Origin: an uncultured Geobacteraceae bacterium
GTDB taxonomy: Bacteria; Desulfobacterota; Desulfuromonadia; Geobacterales; Pseudopelobacteraceae
NCBI GenBank assembly: GCA_903939115.1
Contig: CAJAFV010000077.1
Coordinates: 1-64,000, forward strand
Length of the DNA: 64,000 bases
Direction: 5' to 3'
The translations under genes and the position numbers were made by a program. Below are positions 27,699 to 35,335 of the stretch, piece after piece (positions within the stretch are counted from its first letter, which is position 1; every line of letters begins with the position of its first letter). The notes below the pieces were generated by a model. The model was not told where the DNA came from, did no database searches, and saw only the letters and a program-made list of their open reading frames with translations.

Positions 27699-27722
27699 AT
27701 ACCGTCATAAATACCGCTAAAA
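27699..27722 (+). promoter_or_regulatory. Candidate integrase arm-type site, left end
   Basis: ATACCGTCA and AATACCGC elements separated by two bases, then AAAA. The same arrangement occurs at 42504 to 42527 beside the integrase gene. A GTGGTATTT at 27671 may be a further half-site in the opposite orientation. Confidence 0.55.
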
Positions 27723-27838
27723 TATTTTGTGTACGTGGCATTATGCCATAATTTCTTCTGTATAAAAAACACAAGCATCATCCTTTGAGCACGATAAGAA
27801 AGTCCGCCCCTGAATATAATCAAGAGCGGCCTTCTCCC

Positions 27839-28345
27839 CTATAGCAACCCCCTCTCTGTAAAAGAAAGATAGGTACCATCGCCAACTATAATATGATCCA
27901 GCAAACGAATCCCCATCAGTTCCCCGGCTTCGCTCAACCGTTTGGTAATGGCAATGTCTTCACTGCTTGGAGTCGGGTCACCGGTAGGGTGATTATGTAC
28001 ACAAATGATTGCCGCCGCTGACGACAGGCAAGCTGTCATAAATACAGAACGTGGATGAACTATGGACTGGTTGAGACTGCCTACGCTTACCAAGTCCATA
28101 CAGATAATACGATTTTTACCGTCAAGGTGTAGGGTGATAAATTGCTCCTTTGGTTCCTTCATCAGGAACTGGAATGTATCTGATACCTGCTGCGGTGCTG
28201 TGTAGCGTTGTCCGGTCTTCAAGTAGTCAGTAATCTCTTCCTTAACGGCCAAAGTCTCATACACAGCTTTTATCTGCTTGAACTTGATAGTGCGTGGCTT
28301 GGTGGCAACAGTCTCTGCTCCGAATAATGTATCGATGGTTGTCAT
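27839..28345 (-). CDS. radC: RadC/JAB-domain protein
   Basis: 168 residues. The JAB/MPN metal site is intact: VHNHPTGDPTPSSEDI with the HxH and distal Asp, and a VGSLNQSIVHPRSVFMTA segment before it. Chromosomal RadC is about 225 residues and has an N-terminal helix-hairpin-helix; this short form without it is the version usually carried by mobile elements. The family was once linked to repair, but its function remains unsettled. It is the leftmost gene of the island. Confidence 0.9.
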   Translation of the reverse strand: MTTIDTLFGAETVATKPRTIKFKQIKAVYETLAVKEEITDYLKTGQRYTAPQQVSDTFQFLMKEPKEQFITLHLDGKNRIICMDLVSVGSLNQSIVHPRSVFMTACLSSAAAIICVHNHPTGDPTPSSEDIAITKRLSEAGELMGIRLLDHIIVGDGTYLSFTERGLL

Positions 28346-28430
28346 GTTCGTATTCTCCTTTTTAGATAAAAATATAGGGGACGTGTGACCGCCCCCATGT
28401 TAATAAAACCGGCTGGTATGTTGCTGGCTT

Positions 28431-28778
28431 TCAGTTCATATACTCCCTGAACTTCTTGACGATATTCATCGGTGCGGCATCCCTCCAGTTGTTCCCAAAA
28501 TATGATTTGAGGTTCCACTCGCTATCGACAAAGATACTTTCCTGCTCCTCGCCGGTAGTTGCATCGAACACCTCTAACCCGGCATACTCGAATCTGTAAT
28601 TGATACTTAGAACAAAAAGCTGGGCTTCCTCTTTGAAGACGTGTATCTGATCGCTTCTGCCGGCTGCGATAGGAATAACTACTCCCTGCAGCTCAATCAC
28701 GCTGCCTGCATTGATGAGTCTGGTTGTCCTGACCTCCTCCGGCGTTATCAGTCTGATTCTTGGTTTAATTGTCGTCAT
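28431..28778 (-). CDS. Island protein of unknown function (115 aa)
   Basis: No family recognised. The protein is soluble, with strands such as AGSVIELQGVVIPIAAG and FVLSINYRFEYAGLEVFD and an acidic middle (TTGEEQESIFVDSEW). It ends NIVKKFREYMN. It lies between radC and a cluster of very small genes in the same orientation with short gaps, so it is probably cotranscribed with them. Confidence 0.65.
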   Translation of the reverse strand: MTTIKPRIRLITPEEVRTTRLINAGSVIELQGVVIPIAAGRSDQIHVFKEEAQLFVLSINYRFEYAGLEVFDATTGEEQESIFVDSEWNLKSYFGNNWRDAAPMNIVKKFREYMN

Positions 28779-28846
28779 GGCGTCTCCTCCTTTTGTTTGT
28801 TAAATGAAGAGGGCGAAAGTTTGTGTCTCCCGCCCTCGTGGTTTAC

Positions 28847-28954
28847 TTATGACTCCCGCATGGTGAAGCAAACGAAACATTTGCCTTCGCCGTCATCCAC
28901 GGTATAAGCCTGGCACTCATCGCACCAAAAATACATTTGCCAGCTTTTGCTCAT
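28847..28954 (-). CDS. 35-aa Cys-rich miniprotein (zinc-ribbon-like)
   Basis: Reads MSKSWQMYFWCDECQAYTVD followed by DGEGKCFVCF and ends MRES. CDEC and CFVC, 14 residues apart, form a candidate four-Cys zinc site. Its 5' end overlaps the next gene upstream by 38 bases. It is one of three tiny Cys-pair proteins in this 2-kb stretch, which supports it as a real gene. Function unknown. Confidence 0.55.
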   Translation of the reverse strand: MSKSWQMYFWCDECQAYTVDDGEGKCFVCFTMRES

Positions 28955-29120
28955 CTGTTTCTCCCGTTATAGATAAATTTTGCAATCGTTCTACAAACTC
29001 AAATGCTTCAGTTTTGCTTTGACAGTGATGAGGCTGACCATTTATCAGCGCAACCCAGCCAGGGGCTTTGTTCTTGTAGTACCTGCTGGCTTTGATTAGT
29101 TCGTAGTGGAATCGCCTCAT
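28917..29120 (-). CDS. Island protein of unknown function (67 aa)
   Basis: Small basic protein starting MRRFHYELIKASRYYKNKAP with GWVALINGQPHHCQSKTEAFEFVERLQ in the middle, a pattern of two strands and a helix. No family recognised. It overlaps the 35-aa gene downstream. Confidence 0.5.
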   Translation of the reverse strand: MRRFHYELIKASRYYKNKAPGWVALINGQPHHCQSKTEAFEFVERLQNLSITGETDEQKLANVFLVR

Positions 29121-29208
29121 GGCTACCTCCAGATACGCACAAGGGACATTGGCCTGTGTAAGCCGATGCCCCTGTGCGCCAGTTATATTTTGTTTTCAGT
29201 TTGTACGA

Positions 29209-29562
29209 TTACGCCATCTCAGCGATAATCTCCTCCGCTGCGTGTATCGCCAGTTCATCCATGAAATTACTCGGAAGCATCGAAACCACTTTTCCGGCGA
29301 TTTCGCTCATGTCGCAATTATCAGCAACAGCTTGCCGGATGTCGTCCATGTCGAGGTGATCTGTAATATCAGAGATGATGTCGGACTGATCTATTTCGTC
29401 CGCAATATCAGAACTGCTGATATTAAGGTCTGATGCGATGTCGGAGTAATCCAGATTATCGAGTACGGCACTCGCTACTTCACGGACAAGGGTACTGTCG
29501 TTTGCCACTTTATACGCCACGTTTGCTTTCAACTTTTCCATCATCATTTGCTTGAAGTCCAT
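29209..29562 (-). CDS. Acidic protein with repeated Asp-Ile motifs
   Basis: 117 residues, not recognised. From about residue 35 to 80 it is strongly acidic with a recurring (S)DI pattern at 4- to 8-residue steps: YSDIASDL, SSDIADEI, QSDIISDITDHL, MDDIRQAV, then MSEIAGKVV. That spacing suggests a run of short amphipathic helices with an acidic face. Its place next to ArdC raises the possibility of a DNA-mimic type anti-restriction protein, but this is only suggested by charge and context. Confidence 0.65.
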   Translation of the reverse strand: MDFKQMMMEKLKANVAYKVANDSTLVREVASAVLDNLDYSDIASDLNISSSDIADEIDQSDIISDITDHLDMDDIRQAVADNCDMSEIAGKVVSMLPSNFMDELAIHAAEEIIAEMA

Positions 29563-29651
29563 TGTTCTCTCCTTATTGGTGGGTTAGATACGCAAAGAGG
29601 CACTGCCGGTGATGGCGTTGCCTCTGTATTCGCTCGTTATGTGTTTGGTTA

Positions 29652-29768
29652 TTATGGTTTGTCAGCACAACTCCAGCAGTAGATGTGTCCGTTTACAAAT
29701 ACCCAAGGATAAGACCCCCTTTCACCGGAGTCTTCCAGCTCATTCCTGCACTCATAGCAGCAGATCAT
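29652..29768 (-). CDS. 38-aa Cys-rich miniprotein (zinc-finger-like)
   Basis: Reads MICCYECRNELEDSGERG followed by YPWVFVNGHIYCWSCADKP. CYEC and CWSC form a four-Cys site with a 24-residue loop, as in short treble-clef or ribbon modules. Its ATG overlaps the ArdC-like gene's stop (ATGA), so it is translated directly after that gene. Confidence 0.6.
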   Translation of the reverse strand: MICCYECRNELEDSGERGSYPWVFVNGHIYCWSCADKP

Positions 29769-30637
29769 GCCTCAGCCTCCACTTCATCAGGTTGTACGTT
29801 AAGGATATAATCTGCGGCCTTGTGTCCCTGTGCTGCGGCGTGAACAAGTAAAGTTCTGTCGTTCTTCAAGGCTCTAAGCCAACCTTGAATATAAGCAGCA
29901 CTGTTTTCGATGGTGCTGTTCACGATACCAGCATGACCGCAGAGGAACGCGGCACCTGTCTCCGCTATGAGTTCTTCACGGCTGTATTCGTGGCTGCCGA
30001 AGTATGACGGTTCCATTATAGACTTCCTGGCAAGTCTCTTGGCATGGCCGCTGGCGTGGCAAGCCTCATGGAATAGAGTGTTGTAGTATTCCGCCTCGGA
30101 ATCGAATGCTGTATTCTTCGGCAACTGAATATAATCAAGGGTCGGACTGTAGTAGGCTCTGTTGCCGCCATACTTAATTTCAGGCTTCATCGGCATACCC
30201 AGAAATATATTTTCAGCCGATTCGATAGGAGTAAATGGATTACTTACCTCATCAATCGGCGGAGTTATTATGTCTTCACACTGCTCAGCATTGAAAACGC
30301 TGTAGTACCTCAGCAAGGGTATTTTGCCAGTTGTAGCGTTGTCGCTGACGGTATCATCCTTGTCGAGCATCTTCCAGAATATTACTGGCGTGGATTTCTC
30401 ACCTTTCTTGACGTGGCCTCCTAGGTCTGTCGCCTGCTTGTAAGTCATCCAATACGGTGAGCTGAATGGCTGGCAGGCAAGCATGAACAGATTGACTCCA
30501 CGATAGCCTTTCTTGCTGATAAGATTCTTCGGTATTGAAGTTGTACTCTGCCAAGGCTTCTTCCAGGGTACGGTTCCTGCTGCCAAAAGATCCATAATCT
30601 TGTCGTTAATCATGTCGTACACTTTACTGTTCCCCAT
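29765..30637 (-). CDS. ArdC-like antirestriction protein with zinc peptidase domain
   Basis: 290 residues. The N-terminal ssDNA-binding domain (ArdC_N, about 1 to 115) has VYDMINDKIMDLLAAGTVPWKKPW, GYRGVNLFML and YWMTYKQATDLGGHVKKGEKSTPVIFW. The C-terminal domain (about 160 to 270) has the zinc-peptidase motif HEACH in YYNTLFHEACHASGHAKRL and a later SREELIAETGAAFLC. ArdC proteins protect incoming plasmid or phage DNA from restriction. Its strong conservation here shows the element is built to enter restricting hosts. Confidence 0.9.
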   Translation of the reverse strand: MGNSKVYDMINDKIMDLLAAGTVPWKKPWQSTTSIPKNLISKKGYRGVNLFMLACQPFSSPYWMTYKQATDLGGHVKKGEKSTPVIFWKMLDKDDTVSDNATTGKIPLLRYYSVFNAEQCEDIITPPIDEVSNPFTPIESAENIFLGMPMKPEIKYGGNRAYYSPTLDYIQLPKNTAFDSEAEYYNTLFHEACHASGHAKRLARKSIMEPSYFGSHEYSREELIAETGAAFLCGHAGIVNSTIENSAAYIQGWLRALKNDRTLLVHAAAQGHKAADYILNVQPDEVEAEA

Positions 30638-30673
30638 AACGATCTCCTTTCTGTTGGTTTGTGCTTCTGGTAA

Positions 30674-30706
30674 TAAAAAAGCCGATACCTCGTTGTGAGA
30701 TACCGG
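30674..30706 (-). terminator. Terminator after the 66-aa Cys protein gene
   Basis: On the minus strand GCCGGTATCT pairs with AGGTATCGGC around a short loop and is followed by TTTTTTATT. It separates the 66-aa gene from the ArdC-like unit. Confidence 0.8.
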
Positions 30707-30751
30707 CCTGGTGAACGGTTGCGTATGCTGACTGATACGCTGGGAAAGGTA

Positions 30752-30952
30752 TTAGTATCCTGCTGCCACAACGGCACTTTCCATCAGCGCATCATAAGCA
30801 GCTTCTTCCTGGGCTATCAGCAAGTAATAAGCTGCCTCTTCCTTTGCTGACAAATCCAAAGGCTCTGGTTCGCAGTCTCCGCATACTGGACACTGTTCCA
30901 TCTGATAATCTTCATAGCGATAGATCACCATTTCAACATTACATGGACACAT
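30752..30952 (-). CDS. 66-aa Cys-rich island protein
   Basis: The start at 30952 is fixed by a GGAGGA ribosome-binding site. N terminus MCPCNVEMVIYRYEDYQMEQ followed by CPVCGDCEPEP, so two Cys pairs near residues 2 to 4 and 21 to 26. The second half is acidic/Ala-rich helical (KEEAAYYLLIAQEEAAYDALM). No family recognised. The gene has its own terminator. Confidence 0.65.
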   Translation of the reverse strand: MCPCNVEMVIYRYEDYQMEQCPVCGDCEPEPLDLSAKEEAAYYLLIAQEEAAYDALMESAVVAAGY

Positions 30953-31177
30953 AAATCCTCCAAAGATACTAAGATGCTGGCCGAAGCCATTGAATAGCTT
31001 ACAAAAAAGATGCGAAGCATAGACCCTGTTCAAACAGAACAAAATGGATGTAGCTCTGGCTCTGACATAGACCGGTGAAGGGACAAACGACATCAAAGGC
31101 TTGTCCTACTATGGCTTTGAAATGAAGATGGCTTGGCGGTGGTGTGTCTGAAATGTCTGCCTGGGGGGAAATACAGA

Positions 31178-31212
31178 AAGGGCAGTCCAATAGCTCTGGA
31201 ACTGCCCTTACC
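31178..31212 (-). terminator. Terminator after the 74-aa exported protein gene
   Basis: AAGGGCAGT and ACTGCCCTT form a 9-bp perfect stem; on the minus strand it is followed by TCTGTATTT. The T-run is modest. Confidence 0.6.
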
Positions 31213-31248
31213 TGCCTTCTGTTGCCATCAATATAAATATTGTTCTAG

Positions 31249-31473
31249 CTACTTACCTCTGGCTGGATGGCCAACTGCTTTGGCTGACGACACCTTAGCT
31301 GCTGCTTTGTTAGCAGGACGACCTCTGCCAGTAGATGCATGACTACCAGCAGATGTTGATGCTGCCCTTACTGATGCTGGCTTTGCTGCTTCAGCCCTTG
31401 CAGGACTGTAACCTGCAGATGCAAATGTTGCTGACAATGCTACAACTACGAGTGCTACGATAATTCTTTTCAT
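31249..31473 (-). CDS. Small exported basic Ala/Ser-rich protein
   Basis: 74 residues from ATG 31473, which has AGGGAG before it. A signal peptide (MKRIIVALVVVALSATFASA) is followed by a low-complexity mature part of about 54 residues rich in Ala, Ser, Lys and Arg (PASVRAASTSAGSHASTGRG), with histone-like composition. It is probably secreted to the periplasm and likely binds a polyanion or the envelope. It shares a structured leader with the gene at 31688. Confidence 0.6.
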   Translation of the reverse strand: MKRIIVALVVVALSATFASAGYSPARAEAAKPASVRAASTSAGSHASTGRGRPANKAAAKVSSAKAVGHPARGK

Positions 31474-31499
31474 GATGTGACTCCCTTGCATGAGGTATT

Positions 31500-31536
31500 G
31501 GCAACATAATTGCCTTATCCTAAAGGAGCCTTTGAC
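31500..31536 (-). promoter_or_regulatory. Leader element, copy A (two small hairpins)
   Basis: On the minus strand CAAAGGCTCCTTTAG (hairpin AAAGG/CCTTT) is followed by GGCAA-TTATG-TTGCC, 27 bases before the ATG of the exported protein. The same two-hairpin order is found before the gene at 31688 (copy B). Confidence 0.5.
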
Positions 31537-31687
31537 TTGGTTTTAAACAGCTGAAGATGCCATTATTCTTTCTTTATCTATACTATCAGAGAGTCGTGTG
31601 ACTCTGACTGTGCATGTGTGCAGTAGTTGTTATGTGTGTGCCTTAGTGAAGCTAAAGCCTACTCCGAAGAGCAGGCTTATATGCTAA

Positions 31688-31912
31688 TTAATTGATTGCC
31701 AACATTTGCTGACGAGCAAGAAGCTCAGCATGTTGCTGATCTAATGCTAAGAGCGAAATGTCCTTAGTACGGATAGCTGCTTCGTCAACGATCTCGCATA
31801 CTACATTGGTAGCATGGGCGAGGTGATTGATTGCTTCACACAGATTGATGACTGGTGCGAAGAGGCTGCTGAACAGACCTGATGGTGCTGATTGTTTGTT
31901 GATAACATTCAT
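31688..31912 (-). CDS. Island protein of unknown function (74 aa)
   Basis: Starts MNVINKQSAPSGLFSSLFAP and continues VINLCEAINHLAHATNVVCE; the rest is helical (ISLLALDQQHAELLARQQML). No family recognised and no signal peptide. AGGAG lies before the ATG. It shares its leader element with the exported protein gene 215 bases downstream. Confidence 0.55.
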   Translation of the reverse strand: MNVINKQSAPSGLFSSLFAPVINLCEAINHLAHATNVVCEIVDEAAIRTKDISLLALDQQHAELLARQQMLAIN

Positions 31913-31936
31913 GATTGACTCCTGATCAGAGAGTGA

Positions 31937-31975
31937 TATGGCACAAGTGCCATACTCTGAAAGAGCCTTTGCCTT
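31937..31975 (-). promoter_or_regulatory. Leader element, copy B (two small hairpins)
   Basis: On the minus strand GCAAAGGCTCTTTCAG is followed by TATGGCAC-TT-GTGCCATA, an 8-bp perfect palindrome, 25 bases before the ATG. It aligns with copy A at 31500 to 31536 in both sequence and distance to the start codon. Confidence 0.5.
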
Positions 31976-32131
31976 TAAAGTTTGGAGGGCAATTACTTAT
32001 GAGTACGGGGGGGCAGGTCTGTAATCTGAATTGGAGCTACGCAGTACAGGAGTGATACTAATTTTATATTTCCCCAAAAAAGCTGAATAGACGTTCCGCC
32101 TGCCTCATACACTGTGGCAGTGATACTGGAA

Positions 32132-32251
32132 ATGACTTTTGAGCTTCAGAAGGAGATCGACAAACAACTCCAGAGCGACAATCCGGATCGCGCTGGTATT
32201 GATCTCATGATTTCAAAAATTTATGACTTGGCAATCACCGCAATTAGATGA
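32132..32251 (+). CDS. Possible 39-aa small protein
   Basis: A plus-strand frame reads MTFELQKEIDKQLQSDNPDR followed by AGIDLMISKIYDLAITAIR and stop, a composition typical of a real two-helix protein. It has no clear ribosome-binding site and ends 5 bases before the stop of the convergent XRE gene. Uncertain. Confidence 0.35.
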   Translation: MTFELQKEIDKQLQSDNPDRAGIDLMISKIYDLAITAIR

Positions 32252-32255
32252 TGGG

Positions 32256-32576
32256 CTATTTTTCAAATGTGTGTACGATTTTGTATATAATCTGTTGGTA
32301 TTCTTCGCTCACGCCCTTAATTATATCATCTATATCTTTTAGGCGCTTGGCGGGAGTATCCAAATGCATAAAATTGAAGAACTCGTTGATTGGAACTTCA
32401 AGTACTTCTGCTATTTTAGCAAGACGCTCAATTGAAGGCGAATTATACCCGCCTTCAACTCTACTAATATGACGGGGTTCAACTCCAATCATTTCCGCCA
32501 GCTGTTCCTGAGTAAACCCCTTTGACTTCCTGATTTCTCTGATTCGTTCACCCAACAGTTTTTTTATTGGCTTCAT
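32256..32576 (-). CDS. XRE-family transcriptional regulator
   Basis: 106 residues. The helix-turn-helix at residues 8 to 62 is clear: IREIRKSKGFTQEQLAEMIG, VEPRHISRVEGG, SIERLAKIAEVLEVPINEFF. The C-terminal 40 residues are helical and could dimerise. It probably represses island genes; a 28-bp palindrome at 32674 lies about 100 bases upstream of its start and is a candidate operator. Confidence 0.88.
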   Translation of the reverse strand: MKPIKKLLGERIREIRKSKGFTQEQLAEMIGVEPRHISRVEGGYNSPSIERLAKIAEVLEVPINEFFNFMHLDTPAKRLKDIDDIIKGVSEEYQQIIYKIVHTFEK

Positions 32577-32673
32577 ACTCCCTCCAGAGTCGTGAGAGTA
32601 TAGGGTTCTGGAGGGTATTTACATGATGCAAAAACACATGATTACATATATTTATTGTTGTTTTAAAACAAAT

Positions 32674-32701
32674 ATACGACGTTTGACATCATATGACGTA
32701 T
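32674..32701. promoter_or_regulatory. 28-bp imperfect palindrome, candidate operator
   Basis: ATACGACGTTTGAC faces ATGACGTAT with half-sites of the form ATACGnCnTnTGA; 11 of 14 half-site positions are symmetric. It lies about 100 bases upstream of the XRE gene start in a promoter-like AT-rich context. Confidence 0.45.
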
Positions 32702-32974
32702 TGTGCTTGTTATTATATATCAACATTTTTATCTTGTTTATTAGAGACTTTTCCTGTACCGCTTTATCGCAATGTGCGGCAATAAGGCAAAGGCTCCGTC
32801 TTGGTGGCTGGCCGTATATTGCATGACCGAAGAAGATAATAAACGCAATGTCAATGAGTTCATTAGAATCAGTTGGTTCTCTGTTCTCTCCTTGAAATAT
32901 CGTCATATCCTCCGAAATTGCTATGACACTACCCGGCGACAGGTGAATTTTCCGTCCAGTCAAAAAAGCAAGTT

Positions 32975-33020
32975 CCTATCCCTATCCCTATCCCTTCTAT
33001 CCCTATCCCTCCTACCCCTA
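32975..33020 (+). repeat. Degenerate hexamer repeat (CCTATC)n
   Basis: About seven units of CCTATC, two of them altered to CCTTCTATC and CCTCCTACC. It lies about 110 bases upstream of the lipoprotein start at 33128, a distance at which a variable tract could influence its promoter. Confidence 0.8.
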
Positions 33021-33127
33021 TGAAATGGGGAAAAAAGAAGTTCAAGATTTAGAAATGGCTAAAAAAGGCTCGTGCTGTAAATAGCAATAGGTCTCCACAT
33101 ACATTGGTTTATCTCAAGGGGGTTATT

Positions 33128-34495
33128 ATGAAACGTTTAATGATTTTGATGGCGTCTGTTTTTTTTGTTTTTGCTTTATCCGCTTGCGGAGGTGGAGGGA
33201 GTGATGGTGGTAGTAATAGTAGTAGTTTAGACCTCAAAACTAAAATTAATAATTTTTTAATTACAGACTTAACTGGTCAGAACGCTAATTTGCAGTTGTC
33301 GGACTCTTTTAAGTTATCTGCAAATCTTTATACCCCCAACCTTACTTATGTTGATTATGGTGTCTTTGTCAGGTTGACCAATGATTTGAATTCTTCACCT
33401 AGTAGTTTAAATTCATACGAAATTTTTAATAAAGGTTGTCTGGGTAAAGGGGATTGTTCTTATAAGCAAAATTGTTCAATATCTCCTGAAAATAATATAT
33501 TTTACCTCGCTTGTGATGGTTTGAATAAAACAAATATAAACAACATTGTGTCAGTTTTGCCTGTAATGTTATATCTTGAAATAGCAGTATGCTCTAAAGA
33601 TGGTTGTAACTATGAGCTTCAACATATAAAAATCGAAGCTGATAACAAAATTGATAATAATATTGCTTTTGTAAATACTGAAAATGCTAATATTAGTCAG
33701 ACATATACTTCTAATGAAATAACAATTAGAGGTATCAACACTGAAGTTAATATTAATGTTAATCAAGGGAAAATTGTTAAAAATGGTATTATTTTATCTG
33801 GTAAGAATTCAACTGTGGTAAATGGTGATAAAATTTCAGTAATGTTAGACTCTTCTTCATCTTTAAATATTGCAGAATCTATGGTGATCCTAATCGGCGA
33901 TGTCCAGTTAAGTTATTCTGTAACTACAGGAAATAATAAAAACGTTAAAGATTTATCTTTTATAAATACTCTAAATGCTGATGTTGGTAAAACATATCAA
34001 TCTAATACTATTACAATTGGCGGTTTTAACACTGATGTTGTTATTTCTATTAGCAAAGGGTTAATCGTTAAAAATGGTATTGAATTAGGTAGTCAGATAT
34101 CAAAAGTCGCAAATGGCGATAAAATTTCAGTTAAATTAAATTCAGCTTTAAGTTTAGGCGTTACAGAGTCTATGAATGTTATAATTGGTAATACTCAATT
34201 GATATATTCTGTAACTACTGGAAATAATTTAAATTCAGGTTATTCGTTTATTTCTAATGGAATTTATAACAAAGCCGGAACTACTTATTATTATTTAACA
34301 ATGCCTAGTGCTGGAAATATTGATTTCACTGCTAATCTTTCGTCTTCAACAAAAACAATATATGATTTGGCAATGAACAAATTAAATTTGCTAAATGATT
34401 CAGAGACAATTAATTTGTCAGCCGGATCTTATATCATAAAGATTTACAATTATTATAGTAGTGATTCTATAACTGTTTATTCACCGGTATTATAA
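33128..34495 (+). CDS. Lipoprotein with two tandem Ig-like beta repeats
   Basis: 455 residues from ATG 33128 (GGGGG upstream). Signal peptide with lipobox LSAC and then a Gly/Ser linker (GGGGSDGGSNSSS). Residues about 185 to 285 and 285 to 380 are two copies of one domain: FVNTENANISQTYTSNEITI / FINTLNADVGKTYQSNTITI, QGKIVKNGIILSG / KGLIVKNGIELGS, VNGDKISVMLDSS / ANGDKISVKLNSA, ending YSVTTGNN in both. Ile/Thr/Asn strand composition suggests Ig-like beta domains. The gene is much richer in AT than the host genes. A surface or adhesive role is likely; no family was recognised. Confidence 0.7.
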   Translation: MKRLMILMASVFFVFALSACGGGGSDGGSNSSSLDLKTKINNFLITDLTGQNANLQLSDSFKLSANLYTPNLTYVDYGVFVRLTNDLNSSPSSLNSYEIFNKGCLGKGDCSYKQNCSISPENNIFYLACDGLNKTNINNIVSVLPVMLYLEIAVCSKDGCNYELQHIKIEADNKIDNNIAFVNTENANISQTYTSNEITIRGINTEVNINVNQGKIVKNGIILSGKNSTVVNGDKISVMLDSSSSLNIAESMVILIGDVQLSYSVTTGNNKNVKDLSFINTLNADVGKTYQSNTITIGGFNTDVVISISKGLIVKNGIELGSQISKVANGDKISVKLNSALSLGVTESMNVIIGNTQLIYSVTTGNNLNSGYSFISNGIYNKAGTTYYYLTMPSAGNIDFTANLSSSTKTIYDLAMNKLNLLNDSETINLSAGSYIIKIYNYYSSDSITVYSPVL

Positions 34496-34539
34496 TGAAT
34501 AAATATGGATGAAGGGATTAAATCAATTAAGGGGGGGAT

Positions 34540-35067
34540 ATGAAAAAATTACTGTTGTTGGTGGGTGCATGTTGTTTGCTTTTTGCTGGTGGGTGTAGCC
34601 CGAGTCGGATGATAGCTAAGGAACCATGCCCTGATCTTCGAGGAATTAAACCACCTGCGGGCAAGTCGGCATTAGTCGTTGGGCGTACTACTATTTTGGG
34701 GGGTGCAGTAAATATTGACAACTATGTTGATAGAAAATTTACTGGGACAACTCGTGGCAGAGGTTTTTTTGCAACTACGGTTGAGCCGGGCCAACATTAT
34801 GCGGTAGCCGACGCAGAAAATTTTGATTCAGCATTACTTAATTTCGAGCCCGACAAAACCTATTACCTCTTCCAAGAAATTAGAATGGGGATATTGGCAG
34901 CTCGTACTGCATACTCTGTTACAGATGGTGATAAAATGTACTCTGCAATGGATGGGAACTGTCAATTTTTCGAAGTTGATAAAGATGCTAACGTGCCAGA
35001 TCTTAAAGAAGAAAAATTCAATGACATCGTGGCTGATTATAAGAAGGATCATACTGAAGTAAAGTAA
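34540..35067 (+). CDS. DUF2846-like lipoprotein (175 aa)
   Basis: Lipobox FAGGC after MKKLLLLVGACCLL. The mature part has LVVGRTTILGGAVNIDNYVD, GQHYAVADAEN and KTYYLFQEIRMG, the layout I associate with DUF2846 lipoproteins, which display small beta sandwiches. The later lipoprotein at 35336 has a comparable plan. A GGGGGG ribosome-binding site precedes the ATG. Function unknown. Confidence 0.6.
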   Translation: MKKLLLLVGACCLLFAGGCSPSRMIAKEPCPDLRGIKPPAGKSALVVGRTTILGGAVNIDNYVDRKFTGTTRGRGFFATTVEPGQHYAVADAENFDSALLNFEPDKTYYLFQEIRMGILAARTAYSVTDGDKMYSAMDGNCQFFEVDKDANVPDLKEEKFNDIVADYKKDHTEVK

Positions 35068-35103
35068 GAATCAGCACTCGCTATATTGTTTTGGCCAAAT
35101 AAT

Positions 35104-35136
35104 CCCCTACACCCTAAGGGTGTGTAGGGGGTTAAT
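35104..35136 (+). terminator. Terminator after the 175-aa lipoprotein gene
   Basis: CCCCTACACCC pairs with GGGTGTGTAGGGG (one bulge) over a short loop and is followed by GTTAATTTTG. Confidence 0.75.
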
Positions 35137-35335
35137 TTTGTTGCCAGTTCCAAGTATTAATTAACCCTGTCATTGATCTTAAATTCTTACTGCACCAGCA
35201 GCTCAAGAGTCTTTTTTGAGGTGGACGAAGACCGCCAAATCTAGTTGAGTGCAGAAGGTAAGTAGATTGGCGTTGTGCTCATCTGTGAGGAGCTAGTTTC
35301 CATGATGGTTTAAATTTCTCGGAGAGGGATACATT

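Larger units (their letters stand above)
32577..33127. other. Intergenic region: palindrome and CCTATC repeat
   Basis: AT-rich. I see no convincing gene; open frames here have unlikely composition. It contains the 28-bp palindrome at 32674 and the CCTATC tract at 32975, described separately, and separates the leftward regulatory half from the rightward lipoprotein half of the island. Confidence 0.5.

Noticed and set aside
27464-27823. Leftward frame (119 aa) across the left end of the island
   Set aside because: It spans a terminator, the attachment site and a candidate arm site, and its composition is unlike a protein.
31500-31975. Known riboswitch class for the shared leader
   Set aside because: The two-hairpin element did not match any class I could recall, so it is reported only as an unexplained shared leader.
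32652-32963. Leftward frame (103 aa) in the central island gap
   Set aside because: It reads through the candidate operator, ends in an unlikely Lys/Asn-rich tail and has no recognised family.
32975-33020. Possible CRISPR array
   Set aside because: The repeat unit is only six bases and has no spacers. No CRISPR-like repeat-spacer pattern or cas gene was seen anywhere in the window.
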